From the NCBI GenBank assembly GCA_041399085.1, contig JAWKTM010000026.1, positions 32,898 through 96,897 of the forward strand: a stretch of 64,000 nt of DNA, written 5' to 3'. This document shows, piece after piece, positions 29,040 through 37,891 of this stretch (positions are counted from its first letter, which is position 1; every line of letters starts with the position of its first letter). The notes below the pieces were generated by a model that was given only the letters and a program-made list of their open reading frames with translations, did no database searches and was not told where the DNA came from. The translations under genes were made by a program, and so were the position numbers. Source of the DNA: JAWKTM01 sp041399085. Its GTDB lineage: Bacteria; Planctomycetota; Planctomycetia; Pirellulales; Pirellulaceae.

Positions 29040-30218
29040 ATGATCTACATGGACAATCATGCCACGACCCGCGTCGATTCGCGCGTGGTCGAGGCGATGT
29101 TGCCGCTGCTGACCGATCACTACGGCAATCCGGCCAGCACCAGTCACGCGTTTGGCTGGGATGCGAAAGCTGCTGTCGACGCGGCTCGCGAAATGATCGC
29201 CGCGTCGCTGAACGCCTCGCCGCGCGAAATCGTGTTCACCAGCGGAGCGACCGAGAGCAACAATCTGGCGATCCGCGGCGTCTGCGAACGGTCGCGGCGG
29301 CGCGGCGATCATCTGATTAGCGTCACGACCGAACACAAAGCGGTGCTGGATCCGTTGGCCAAGCTCGGCCGGCGCGGGTTCGACGTGACGCTGCTTCCCG
29401 TGCGGCAACAAGGAACCGCCGACGCCGGGCGAATCGACTTGGACCAGCTTGCCGATTCGATCCGCGACGACACGGCGCTGGTTTCCGTCATGCTGGCGAA
29501 CAACGAAATCGGCACGCTCCAGCCGCTGGCCGAAATCGGTCGGCTGTGCAAACAACGCGGCGTGCTGCTGCATTGCGACGCGACGCAGGCGGTCGGCAAG
29601 CTGCCGGTCGACGTGCAGGCGTTGCAGGTCGATCTGCTGAGTCTCTCGGCCCACAAGATCTACGGGCCCAAAGGGGTCGGCGCGTTGTACGTCCGCCGGC
29701 GCGATCCGCCCGTGCGGTTAGAGTCGCAGATCGACGGCGGCGGCCACGAGATGGGCTTGCGCAGCGGCACGCTCAACACGGCTTCGATCGTCGGCTTGGC
29801 CACGGCGATCGAACTGTGCCGAGCCGAGATGGCGGACGAGTCCGTGAGGCTCCGAGGGTTGCGCGATCAGCTTTGGACCGGACTGAGCCAGCGGCTGAGC
29901 GACATTCAGTGCAACGGCCCCGAGCTGCGCGACGAGTTGCGATTGCCGAACAACCTGAATTGCACGTTCGACTATGTGGACGGCGAGGCGTTGATGATGA
30001 GCATGCGCGAAGTGGCCGTGTCGAGCGGCAGCGCTTGCACGTCGGCGAATCCCGAGCCGAGTCACGTGCTGCGAGCCATCGGCTTGTCGGCCGACGCCAC
30101 GCGTAGCAGTCTTCGGTTCGGCCTCGGCCGCTTCAACACCGAGGCCGACGTGCTGGCGACGATCGAGGCCGTGACGGAAGCCGTCCAACGCCTCCGCCGC
30201 CTGAGCAGCATGGCGTGA
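29040..30218 (+). CDS. Cysteine desulfurase (IscS/NifS family)
   Basis: A 392-residue PLP enzyme that takes sulfur from cysteine for Fe-S clusters or thiolation. Markers are the N-terminal YMDNHATTRVD, TSGATESNN, the PLP-binding Lys206 in LSAHKIYGPKG, and the persulfide-forming Cys333 in SSGSACTSANPEPSHVL. The extended ACTSA loop is typical of the group I (IscS/NifS) enzymes rather than SufS. No IscU or IscR is nearby, so its target pathway is open. It converges on the reverse transcriptase gene, with only eight bases between the two stops. Confidence 0.9.
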   Translation: MIYMDNHATTRVDSRVVEAMLPLLTDHYGNPASTSHAFGWDAKAAVDAAREMIAASLNASPREIVFTSGATESNNLAIRGVCERSRRRGDHLISVTTEHKAVLDPLAKLGRRGFDVTLLPVRQQGTADAGRIDLDQLADSIRDDTALVSVMLANNEIGTLQPLAEIGRLCKQRGVLLHCDATQAVGKLPVDVQALQVDLLSLSAHKIYGPKGVGALYVRRRDPPVRLESQIDGGGHEMGLRSGTLNTASIVGLATAIELCRAEMADESVRLRGLRDQLWTGLSQRLSDIQCNGPELRDELRLPNNLNCTFDYVDGEALMMSMREVAVSSGSACTSANPEPSHVLRAIGLSADATRSSLRFGLGRFNTEADVLATIEAVTEAVQRLRRLSSMA

Positions 30219-30226
30219 ACCGGTCG

Positions 30227-31273
30227 CTAACTCGCCTCGTCGGGATTCCCATCCCGTTGACGCAGGATCATCGCTTGCAGCGCCGCCCAGCCTTGCAGTT
30301 GTTCCAGCGTCATCGTCGCGGGGCGGCCTGTTTCATGATGGTGCAGCACCGCCCGCAGTCGGCGTCGCGTAGCGCGGGGAAGCTGCACCGTCTGGTTCAC
30401 GACAAGGCCGGTTACCTGCTGGCGTTGATGTCGACGGCGAATCGAAAGCTTCTTGTCGCGATGAAGCTGATAGCCGTGGGCCTTCAGCAACCGACGCACG
30501 TACTGAACCGTGCCGCGAGCCCGCCGCCCATGATCGCGCGGAAAGGAGATCGTGATGTCGTCGGCGTATCGCGTATAAGCGCCGCGTCGACGCTGGGCGT
30601 GCCGATCCAGCTTCACGTCCAGAAAGTAGTTCACCAAATTGCTCAGCCGCGGGCTGGTCGGCGCGCCTTGGGGCAGACCGCCTTCGTGCGTGGTGAGCCG
30701 CACGAGCAACTCCGCCGCCGCTCGATTCCAGCCGATGGCCCGAAAGTAGCGTTCGACGCGGGCCGCGGTTGTGGACGGGAAAAAGTCGACCACGTCCAGA
30801 CGAATCACCACGGCTTGGCCCACATGCGGCCGAGCGTTGTCGACGATCGACCGCCCGGCTTCAAATCCGCAGGCCGCCGGATGCGCCTTCAATCGTCGCA
30901 GCACTCGCCGCAACAACCGTCGCTGCAAAGCGCGCGTCGCCGCGTCCGGGATGAACAGCGTGCGCTGGCCCCCAGAGCGTTTGGGGATGCGAGCCACCCG
31001 ATACACCGGCTGAAACCGCCGGAGCTCGTCGGCCGGCATCTCCAATCGCCGAGCCAACTCGCGCACACCCAGGCCCCAGCCGAGCTTCAGCTTCAGCCAA
31101 CGAATCGGCCGACCGTTCGTCGCCAACCGATAACGCGAATAACCGCTCAAGATCACGACGAACGGCAAAGCCAGAATCAACGCCGCGACGAACAACGGGA
31201 TCAACACCAACAGCGCCAAGACCATGCCGATGGCCGTCAGCAGCTTCCAAACCGGTCCGCGAGTGTCACGCAT
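30227..31273 (-). CDS. Retron-like reverse transcriptase with N-terminal membrane anchor
   Basis: A 348-residue RNA-directed DNA polymerase. Residues 8-44 are continuously hydrophobic with central prolines and should form one long or two short membrane helices. RT motifs follow in order: GFEAGRSIVDNARPH (NAxxH, 146-150), IRLDVVDFFPS (catalytic Asp160), LPQGAPTSPRLSNLV (200-214), YTRYADDITISF (YADD 236-239) and VTGLVVN (287-293). NAxxH and VTG are the X and Y signatures of retron RTs, so retron-type is favoured over group II intron or DGR enzymes. No maturase or endonuclease domain is present. Start ATG 31273 begins MRDTRGPVWK; an upstream leader to 31585 overlaps the opposing gene and is rejected. 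Whether an msr-msd RNA is encoded at 31274-31423 is unproven. A membrane-tethered RT could be a phage-defence device, by inference only. Confidence 0.88.
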   Translation of the reverse strand: MRDTRGPVWKLLTAIGMVLALLVLIPLFVAALILALPFVVILSGYSRYRLATNGRPIRWLKLKLGWGLGVRELARRLEMPADELRRFQPVYRVARIPKRSGGQRTLFIPDAATRALQRRLLRRVLRRLKAHPAACGFEAGRSIVDNARPHVGQAVVIRLDVVDFFPSTTAARVERYFRAIGWNRAAAELLVRLTTHEGGLPQGAPTSPRLSNLVNYFLDVKLDRHAQRRRGAYTRYADDITISFPRDHGRRARGTVQYVRRLLKAHGYQLHRDKKLSIRRRHQRQQVTGLVVNQTVQLPRATRRRLRAVLHHHETGRPATMTLEQLQGWAALQAMILRQRDGNPDEAS

Positions 31274-31423
31274 GGCGCCGTTGTTCGAGTCGAAGAGGTG
31301 GCGAGGGAAATGAGAGCGGTCGTTGTGGTCAAACGCCGATTTTGATCTCCGAAATCGCTCTGGACCAGGGGCTGGGCTTTTGAGACACTCCGCGAGCTGC
31401 CTCAATGTAAAAAGGAGTGAGCC
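31274..31423. promoter_or_regulatory. Divergent RT / small-gene upstream region with two hairpins
   Basis: This 150-bp region separates the reverse transcriptase from a divergent small gene and must hold both promoters. TTGAGACACTCC at 31380 pairs with the segment ending GCCTCAA at 31405 to give an 8-bp stem with one wobble pair and a further 3-bp inner stem. CGATTT (31337-31342) pairs with AAATCG (31352-31357). In the RT direction these hairpins lie upstream of the RT start, where retrons encode their ncRNA. In the plus direction the first hairpin lies just before the AAGGAG of the small gene and could instead be its leader. Confidence 0.4.
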
Positions 31424-31924
31424 ATGAAACGGATGCGAATAGCGGGACTTGCCGCGATCCTCTGCGTTTTGACAGCGGCCGCGTCGCGGGGCGATGAGCC
31501 GTCGGTGTTTTCCAGACTGAATCCATTTGCCAAGGACGATGCGCCGCGACCGTCGAAGCCGGCCGACGACGAGGGCGGTTTGCACTTCCCCAAGCTGCCC
31601 GCGCCGAAGCTGCCCAAAGTCGACTTGACGCCCGATTGGGCTTCGCGATCGCCTCGCCGTTCGAACGAACCGTCCGCTTGGTCGCGGATGACGACGGGAA
31701 CGAAGAACTTCTTCTCGAAGACGGCCGACGTCTTGAATCCGTTCGACGATGCCGACGACAAGAAGACCGCTGCCGCGCCTTCATGGCGGAACGGCTCGCG
31801 ATCGAAGGCCAAACCGAAGGAAAAGAAGGGGCTATCATTGCCAACTTGGCTGGGCGGCCAACCCGAAGAGGAACGTCCGCAAACGGTGAACGATTTCCTC
31901 GCGTTGCCACGCCCGAGCTTTTAG
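31424..31924 (+). CDS. Small exported protein of unknown function
   Basis: A 166-residue protein starting with a clear signal peptide (MKRMRIAGLAAILCVLTAAA, then SRGDE). The mature part is Pro/Lys/Ser-rich with two LNPF segments (about residues 32 and 105) and many PKLP-type repeats. Low complexity prevents fold recognition. AAGGAG about seven bases before ATG 31424 gives a good start. It is divergent from the reverse transcriptase, so co-expression or a shared control region is possible but not shown. Confidence 0.6.
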   Translation: MKRMRIAGLAAILCVLTAAASRGDEPSVFSRLNPFAKDDAPRPSKPADDEGGLHFPKLPAPKLPKVDLTPDWASRSPRRSNEPSAWSRMTTGTKNFFSKTADVLNPFDDADDKKTAAAPSWRNGSRSKAKPKEKKGLSLPTWLGGQPEEERPQTVNDFLALPRPSF

Positions 31925-31949
31925 GCGATCGGCAGTGAAATTCTTACCT

Positions 31950-32010
31950 GCCGATGCTGGCAGCATCGGCCACGGCAGCATCGGCCACGTGGTGGACGCT
32001 GCCAGCGTCC
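31950..32010. repeat. Two hairpins and a 15-bp direct duplication
   Basis: GCCGATGCTG (31950-31959) and CAGCATCGGC (31961-31970) form a perfect palindrome. GGACGCTG (31994-32001) and CAGCGTCC (32003-32010) form a second. The 15-mer GGCAGCATCGGCCAC occurs twice in tandem from 31959. The site follows the small exported gene and could terminate it, though no T-tract is present. Confidence 0.7.
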
Positions 32011-32062
32011 CAGTGGGTACATTCTCATCTGCCGGTCGCCTTAGTCGGACGGTCGTGGTTCC

Positions 32063-33089
32063 GTGAGCAATTTTCCCGAGGATCTTGAGGCCTGCGAAGA
32101 ACGGCTGAGCCGACCGAACGCCGAGCTGGTCGAGGCGATGCGGCGGCTGCCGGGCGATGTCATGGTGCTCGGCGTGGGCGGCAAGATGGGGCCGACGCTG
32201 GCAAGGATGGCTCGCCGAGCTTCGGACGCGGCGGGCGCACCGCGGCGAGTGATCGGCGTTTCGCGTTTTAGCAACCCCGAGACTCGGACGCAGCTAGAAC
32301 GCCACGGTGTCGAAACGATCGCCGCCGACCTGTTGGATGAAGCGGCTGTCGAGTCGCTGCCCGACGCGGCCAATGTCATCTCGATGTCGGGCTTCAAATT
32401 CGGAGCCTCCGCCGCCGCGGCCTATACCTGGGCGATCAATTGCCTCGTGCCGACGCACGTTTGCCGACGATTCCGCGACAGCCGAATCGTGGCGTTTTCG
32501 ACGGGCAATGTCTATGGACCGGTGGATGTGGCGACGGGCGGTTCGGTGGAGTCCGATCCGCTGCGGCCCGTGGGCGAATACGCGATGGCCGCCGTGGGCC
32601 GCGAGCGAATGTACGAATACTTCAGCCAATCTCAATCGACTCCGACGGCGATTCTGCGGCTGAACTACGCCACCGAGCTGCGTTACGGGGTGCTGGTCGA
32701 TCTGGCCCGGCATGTTTTCGAGCAACGTGCGATCGACCTCTCGACGGCCTGGGTGAACGTGCTTTGGCAAACCGATGCCAATCGCATGGCGCTGCGAGCG
32801 CTCGAACACACGGCCGCGCCGGCTCGGGTGCTGAACGTGGCGGGCCCCGAAGCTGCTTCGCGTGCGAGAAGTCGCCGAACAATTCGGCAAGCAGTTCAGG
32901 CTCCAGGCCGCGTTTCGCCGGCGAAGAGTCGCCAGTCGCTCTGCTGAACAACGCGGCCAATATCCCCTGCTGGGCAGTCCCGACTCGCCCTCGTCCGAAA
33001 TGATCGCCTGGACAGCCGAGTGGCTGCGACGCGGCGGTGAAACCTGGAACAAACCGACCATGTTTCAAGCCAGCGACGGCCAGTTCTAG
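32063..33089 (+). CDS. NAD-dependent epimerase/dehydratase family protein (frameshifts at C-terminus)
   Basis: An SDR-type protein with a glycine-rich nucleotide site (VMVLGVGGKMGPTLARMA), a strand VISMSGFKFG and a YxxxK-like region (STGNVYGPVD, then EYAMAAVGRERMYEYF). The unbroken frame stops at 32947, but the family C-terminus continues in other frames: LLRVREVAEQFGKQF, then FAGEESPVALLNNA, then GSPDSPSSEMIAWTAEWLRR to a stop at 33089. This needs three single-base changes near 32858, 32916 and 32958. The start is GTG 32063. Substrate unknown; sugar-nucleotide epimerase or reductase is likely. A repeat array follows immediately. Confidence 0.7.
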
Positions 33090-33105
33090 GCAGAGTGCCT
33101 TACTC

Positions 33106-33399
33106 GCGCCCCGAAGCGTGTTCAGCGCGCCCCGAAGCGTGTTCAGCGCGCCCCGACGCGTGTTCAGCGCGCCCCGACGCGTCTTAAGCGCGCCCCGAAG
33201 CCTGTTCAGTGGCTAAACATGCTTCGGGGGCAGCTTGACATGAATCATCGGCCGCTAAACTCACGATTCGGGCGACTTAAACCGCTGCTCGGATAGTTTA
33301 ACACGCTGCGGGGTTAGCTGAAGTCGCTGCAGAGTCGGCTGAAATCACAAAGGGGCCGGGTGAAGTCGCGGCGGGGTTAGATTAAGTCCCATTGTCGGG
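33106..33399. repeat. 21-bp-period repeat array that inverts in its middle
   Basis: Five near-identical units start at 33106, 33127, 33148, 33169 and 33190, each GCGCCCCGAAGCGTGTTCAG-like (period 21 bp). From about 33211 to 33399 eight to nine more diverged units follow in the opposite orientation (for example TTAGCTGAAGTCGCTGCAGA, CCGGGTGAAGTCGCGGCGGG). The junction is a hairpin: CCCCGAAGC before 33201 pairs with GCTTCGGGG at about 33221-33229. The 506-bp gap 33090-33595 holds nothing else recognised. No open frame uses the 21-bp period. Confidence 0.8.
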
Positions 33400-33595
33400 G
33401 ACTTAAGGCCGTAGGTAGAACCAGATGCACGGCCCAGGCGCCATGCTACGTCGGACGGTTTTCGGATCGGAGCTGAATGGGAATCGTCAGCGGCGATCGC
33501 CCGACATCGAGATGCCTAGGACGTTCTCCAAGGCGATTGAAGCGAGGCTGGAGATGCAAATGGCCGCGGTTCTTGAGAAGTTGCCGGCCAGTCGG

Positions 33596-35223
33596 CTACG
33601 GCGTCGGCGGGGTTTTGCTGTTTTTGATCGATTCCAGCAGGCCCTTGACGTCGTCCGGCTGAGCTCCATTGTCGGGAGCGGCCGGCTTGTCGGCGGCGTT
33701 GCCGGCTGGAGCGGCGGTTGTGTTGGTCGCCGCGACAGGCTCGGTTTGGTTCGCCATCGCTCGCGGAGCGGCCGGCGCATCAGCCGCGGGAGCCGCATCG
33801 CCGCCATCGGCGACTTCGACCGGAATCGGCTTGCGGAGCATGATTCGCGGCAGCTCGAAGCCGATCCATTTGCTCTGACCGAACGCCGCCCGAGGCAACA
33901 TCAGCCGATACTGCTCGGCCGCCTTCGCGGGCACCTCGAACACCAGCAGTTCCTCGAGCGACTCCGACGGTTGCAGCCCGACTTCCTTCTGGCGACCCGG
34001 CAACGGCGCTTCCTTCAGCGGCACGAGGCGGCCCGATTGGCCGGCGTCGTCCAGCAAGGCGGCGGAGCATTCGATCGGAAATTGCCCCGATCCGTTCCAA
34101 CTGTCGTAAACCAAGACGCGATCGGCGGCCGCATTGCGCAGCAAGAGCTTGACCAGTAGATACTGCGTGTCGGCCGTGCCAGCCGAACTGCCATCTGCTG
34201 GCGACTGGCCGACGGTTAACTGCGGCTCAAGCCAGGCGGCCGTCAAATTCAACTGCATGACGCCCGGCAAGCTGACCGCGCTGCCTGACGAGCCATCGAA
34301 CCACTTCGTCACGGCCGCGGCCGCTTGCTCCGCGCGAGCTTGATCGGCATTCGCGGTTTCGCTCGGCTTGCTCGTCGCCGCGTTGGCGCCGGAAGCGTTG
34401 GCGGCAGAGACATTGTTTGCGGCAACCGGGCCATTCGCCTGAAGGCGCGATCGCCGCTAGCCGCTTCGGGATCGATGTTCGCCACCGGCGTGGATTCGAC
34501 GCGCCGGGCGCGTGGGCGTTTCCGCCGTTGGCGGCGTTTCCGACCCGCCGCCAGTCCAGCAGGACCACTCCGCCGATCACCGGCAACAACAGGACCGCGC
34601 CGCCCAGCACGGCGGTGAGCATCACGCTTGGCGAAGCCTTCTTCTTGCGACCGCAAGCTCGGCCGCCTTCCGCATCGCCGGTCGATGGCGTCGCCGTTGT
34701 GGTGACAAAGGCGGGCGGAGCGGCGGGCGCGTCTGCCGGGACTCCAGCCAGTTCAGCCGCGGCGCTCCGACCGGAACCCCGACAGGCCTCCGACCGGAAC
34801 TTGCGGAGTGGCGGCGACCGGCGTTACTCCGGTTGGCGGCAGCGCGACAACGGGCTGGACGTTCATGGGCGGCGCGGCAACGGGCGGCGTGGCTACTGGC
34901 AGGGCGGCGACAGGCGGAGCGGCGCGAGGCGGAGCGGGCTTGGCCGTCAGCGGCTTGGCTCGCTTCAACTGCGATTGCGTCCCCGAGCTCGAACCGGAAC
35001 CGGCGGTCGGAGCCTTCGTGTGAATATCGGACGACGAGCCGTTGGCCGTCGTGGCAGCCGGGAACAGACCCTTTACTTGCCAAGCCTGAACCCAATTGCC
35101 GTCATCGCCTTGCCGCACTAAATCCTGTTTGCCCAAGGCGCCGTCGTGGGCCATTTGACGCAATGTCTGGCCGCTGAGCGGTCCGAGTTGGCGATCGCCG
35201 ATTGCACAAAACCACTGAGCCAC
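33596..35223 (-). pseudogene. GYF_2-domain membrane protein (frameshifted)
   Basis: The reading frame begins at GTG 35223 with a GYF_2-like domain: MAQWFCAIGDRQLGPLSGQT and WVQAWQVKGLFP. A Pro/Ala-rich linker, one transmembrane helix (VMLTAVLGGAVLLLPVIGGV, about 34620-34560), an Ala-rich linker (PVAANNVSAANASGANA) and a C-terminal domain (TQYLLVKLLLRNAAADRVLV to the stop at 33596) follow in other frames. Breaks lie near 34770, 34510 and 34445. The whole is about 540 residues and forms a typical planctomycete single-pass protein with a cytoplasmic GYF_2 domain; function unknown. Conserved pieces persist after each break, so indel error is likely. Confidence 0.65.
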
Positions 35224-35360
35224 CGCGGTTCACTCCATCACGGGATGAAAATCCGGGAAATGTTTTGAATGTAACAAACCGACTTACGCGTTGCCACAGT
35301 TAACTTCACATTTGTGTCCTGCCCCAATAGCTCCACTCCGCCAGCCAATACGGAAGTTCC

Positions 35361-36268
35361 CTAGTCCCTGCGGCAAGGGACATTTCTATTCGTGGCAAAC
35401 AACGTGGCGGCAGCAGCCCAAAGACGAATCGTTAGCCCAAGACGAATCGTTAGCCCAAGTCGAATCGTTAGCCCAAGACGAACGCATGCCGTCGCGGCAG
35501 CGAACTCCGTCGGCTTTTTCGGAGCGGAGTCATGTGGCCGCATTGGTCGAAAACCATAAGGCGAGAATTCGGCAGATGGTCGGCGTAATATTGGCCGTGA
35601 GCCAGGGGGATCAAGCGGTCTTCTCGACCCCAGATCACGAGCGATGGGCATTCGACGCGACGCAGTTGCCCGGCGAGCTTCGGATTGTGGAGGTATGGAT
35701 TCCGGCCAACTCGGGCCGTTGCTTCGCGAGCTCGCAGCCAGAGCAAAATCCGCGGGTCTTCCAGCGACGTGGGCAAAGCCAGAGGGACGGCAGGATCGTT
35801 GGGATTGTGAAAGACAAACTCGCATATTTCGTCGGAATCGTCGATGAACAGTTCGGCCATCGGAGCGCCGTCGACATGCAGTCCGGCGGCATTCACTAGC
35901 ACCAACTTGTCGACCAAATGGGGACGCAAGATGGCTAGTTCGACGCCGATCCAGGCGCCCAGCGAGAAACCGACGACCGGTACGCGAGGGAGTTCGAGCT
36001 GCTGGAGTAAATCCACATAGTGCCACGCGATGTCGGCGACGTCGCGGATTTCCTCCAGGCCGCCGGAAAGCGCAAAGCCAGGATGGGCCGGCGCGTAGAC
36101 ACGGAAGCGGCGAGCCAACAGATCGTGGAATGGCATCCATTCGGTTTCGCCGCCGGCGCTGTGCAAATACAACAGCGGCGGGCCTTCGCCGCCAATCGTG
36201 ACTTGGGTTTTCTTGCCCCATACATTCACGAACACGGTTTCGTGGCGAATTTCCGTGGCGGTAGTCAT
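35361..36268 (-). CDS. Alpha/beta hydrolase (frameshift near C-terminus)
   Basis: A hydrolase of about 300 residues. It has the oxyanion region LLYLHSAGGETEW, a nucleophile elbow GFSLGAWIG (Ser), WGREDRLIPLAHGQ (acid loop) and the catalytic-His block FDQCGHMTPL. ATG 36268 (MTTATEIRHETVFVNVWGKK) is the natural start. Just after the His the unbroken frame goes astray; two extra bases near 35530 and 35519 restore EKADEFAAAT, followed by a tail of three LGLTIR repeats encoded by an 18-bp tandem repeat, ending at 35361. Substrate unknown; esterase or C-C hydrolase is possible. Confidence 0.78.
35423..35476. repeat. 18-bp tandem repeat, three copies
   Basis: GACGAATCGTTAGCCCAA occurs three times head to tail with one substitution, followed by a partial fourth copy. 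Eighteen bases keep the reading frame, so on the minus strand it encodes a repeated six-residue LGLTIR block at the end of the hydrolase. Repeat expansion by slippage is likely, and it may mark where the true gene end was displaced. Confidence 0.85.
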
Positions 36269-36437
36269 GCGACGCGCGACTCCTGCTTGTTTCCTCGTGG
36301 CGACCTGAATGTGACCCACGTTATGAATTCAGACGGCGATGTGCAATTGGGGCGAACGGCGCACAAAAAAGCTGCCGACGCGCCATGAAAAACGCGTCGG
36401 CAGCCACGAATCATTCCAGTGCCGTTCAACCGATTGA

Positions 36438-37742
36438 CTAAGCGAACAATTGCGGCAGCACTCGGCCGTCGCGCACGATCATGATCGGGCGTCCCGTCGA
36501 GGTGTGATATTCCTTCGTGTGGTCGATGCCCAACGCATGGTAGAACGACGCGGCCACATCGTCTGGCGAGATGGCTTCGTGACGCGGCAGCGTGGCCTTG
36601 TCATCGCTTTCGCCAACCACTTGTCCGCCGCGAACGCCGCCACCGGCCATCAACATGAACATACAGCGCGGATAGTGATCGCGGCCGCCTTCGGTGCTGC
36701 GCGAGTTGATCTTCGGCGTTCGGCCAAATTCGCCCGTGACGAAGACAGCAGTGCTGTCCAGCAACCCCTTTTGCTCCAAGCCATTCAGCAACGCGGCCAA
36801 GCCGGTGTCGAGCGGCGGCAACAGGCGATCCTTCAGTCGCGTGAAGTTATCCTGGTGCGTATCCCAGCCGCCTGTCGAAAGCGTCACGAATCGCACGCCG
36901 GATTCAATCAGACGCGTAGCCAACAAGCAGCTTTGGCCGAACGTGTCTTCGCCAAACGGTTCGGCGAACTTCGGCGATTCCTTGCTGACGTCGAACGCTT
37001 CGCGCGTCCGCTTCGACGTGATCATCTCATAAGCCTGTTGGCTGAAGCGATCGAGGCCGTCGAGCAACTGGCTATTGGACTCAAAGCCAGTGAAAGCCGT
37101 GTCCAAGTCGCGCAACAGACTGTGACGCTTCTCGACATCGGCGATCGTCAACCCGTTGCTCATGCCGATCCCGCGAACACTAAACGGCTGGCCGGGACGC
37201 GGTGTCGAGTTCGTATTCAGCGGAGCGTATTTCACGCCCAGGAATCCGGCCCGTTGGTTGGCGTTTGGAATCGAAACGGCCGGCGGCAGATCCGACGGCG
37301 CCTGCAACTCCTTCGCTACGACCGCGGCGTAGCCCGGATACTCCAGCGACGGCAACGGTCGCGAGCCGGTGTTGACATACTCGCTGCCCAATTGGTGAGC
37401 GCCCAATGTGTGCGACACGCCGCGCAAGATCGCGAACTTGTCGGCGCATTGAGCCAGCTTCGGCAGATGTTCGCTGATCTCGACACCCGCCGCGTTGGTC
37501 TTGATCGGATTGAACGTGCCGCGATACTCGGCCGGTGCGTCCGGCTTCAGATCGAACGTGTCCATATGCGAAGGACCGCCCGGCAAGTTGATGAAAATGG
37601 CCGACGTAGCTTTGCCCGAAGAAACCTGACCAGCTTCCGCCAATCGCAAGTAGCTGGCCAGCGACAGGCCCGCCGCTCCGGCTACGCCAACTTTCAGAAA
37701 ATCACGTCGTCGCCATCCGTCGCAAGTCTTGTGAATCGCCAT
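36438..37742 (-). CDS. DUF1501 family Tat-exported protein
   Basis: A 434-residue DUF1501 protein, intact. The Tat signal RRRDFLKVGVAGAAGLSLAS follows MAIHKTCDGW. Conserved blocks are SAIFINLPGGPSHMDTFDLK, GESDDKATLP, LATRLIESGVRFVTLSTGGW and VTGEFGRTPKINSRSTEG, ending in REYHTSTGRPI-like sequence. AAGGAA upstream of ATG 37742 is a fair binding site. It is the last gene of the sigma-factor-headed cluster and follows the DUF1549/DUF1553 gene by 150 bp, the usual planctomycete pairing. Both products are probably exported and work together at the cell surface; the substrate is unknown. Confidence 0.88.
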   Translation of the reverse strand: MAIHKTCDGWRRRDFLKVGVAGAAGLSLASYLRLAEAGQVSSGKATSAIFINLPGGPSHMDTFDLKPDAPAEYRGTFNPIKTNAAGVEISEHLPKLAQCADKFAILRGVSHTLGAHQLGSEYVNTGSRPLPSLEYPGYAAVVAKELQAPSDLPPAVSIPNANQRAGFLGVKYAPLNTNSTPRPGQPFSVRGIGMSNGLTIADVEKRHSLLRDLDTAFTGFESNSQLLDGLDRFSQQAYEMITSKRTREAFDVSKESPKFAEPFGEDTFGQSCLLATRLIESGVRFVTLSTGGWDTHQDNFTRLKDRLLPPLDTGLAALLNGLEQKGLLDSTAVFVTGEFGRTPKINSRSTEGGRDHYPRCMFMLMAGGGVRGGQVVGESDDKATLPRHEAISPDDVAASFYHALGIDHTKEYHTSTGRPIMIVRDGRVLPQLFA

Positions 37743-37891
37743 GTATGAGTTTTCCTTGAAAAACAATGAGGGTAATTGATTGTCACGTTGTAGGTTGGCC
37801 GGGAGAAGCTCGCGGCCAACCCGAGTTTTCGCCGTGCCGCATCCGCCGCTCGGCAAACCACCGAAGCGGCGAACTGTAGCAACGTTTCTGT

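Noticed and set aside
30219..31273. Group II intron or DGR identity for the reverse transcriptase
   Set aside because: No maturase or endonuclease domain, no intron ends and no template/variable repeats were seen; NAxxH and VTG favour a retron-type RT.
33106..33399. CRISPR array
   Set aside because: Units are contiguous at 21 bp without spacers, they change orientation and no cas gene is present.
36450..37748. A 432-codon plus-strand frame opposite the DUF1501 gene
   Set aside because: Shadow frame; Arg/Gln-rich and fully covered by a well-supported DUF1501 gene.
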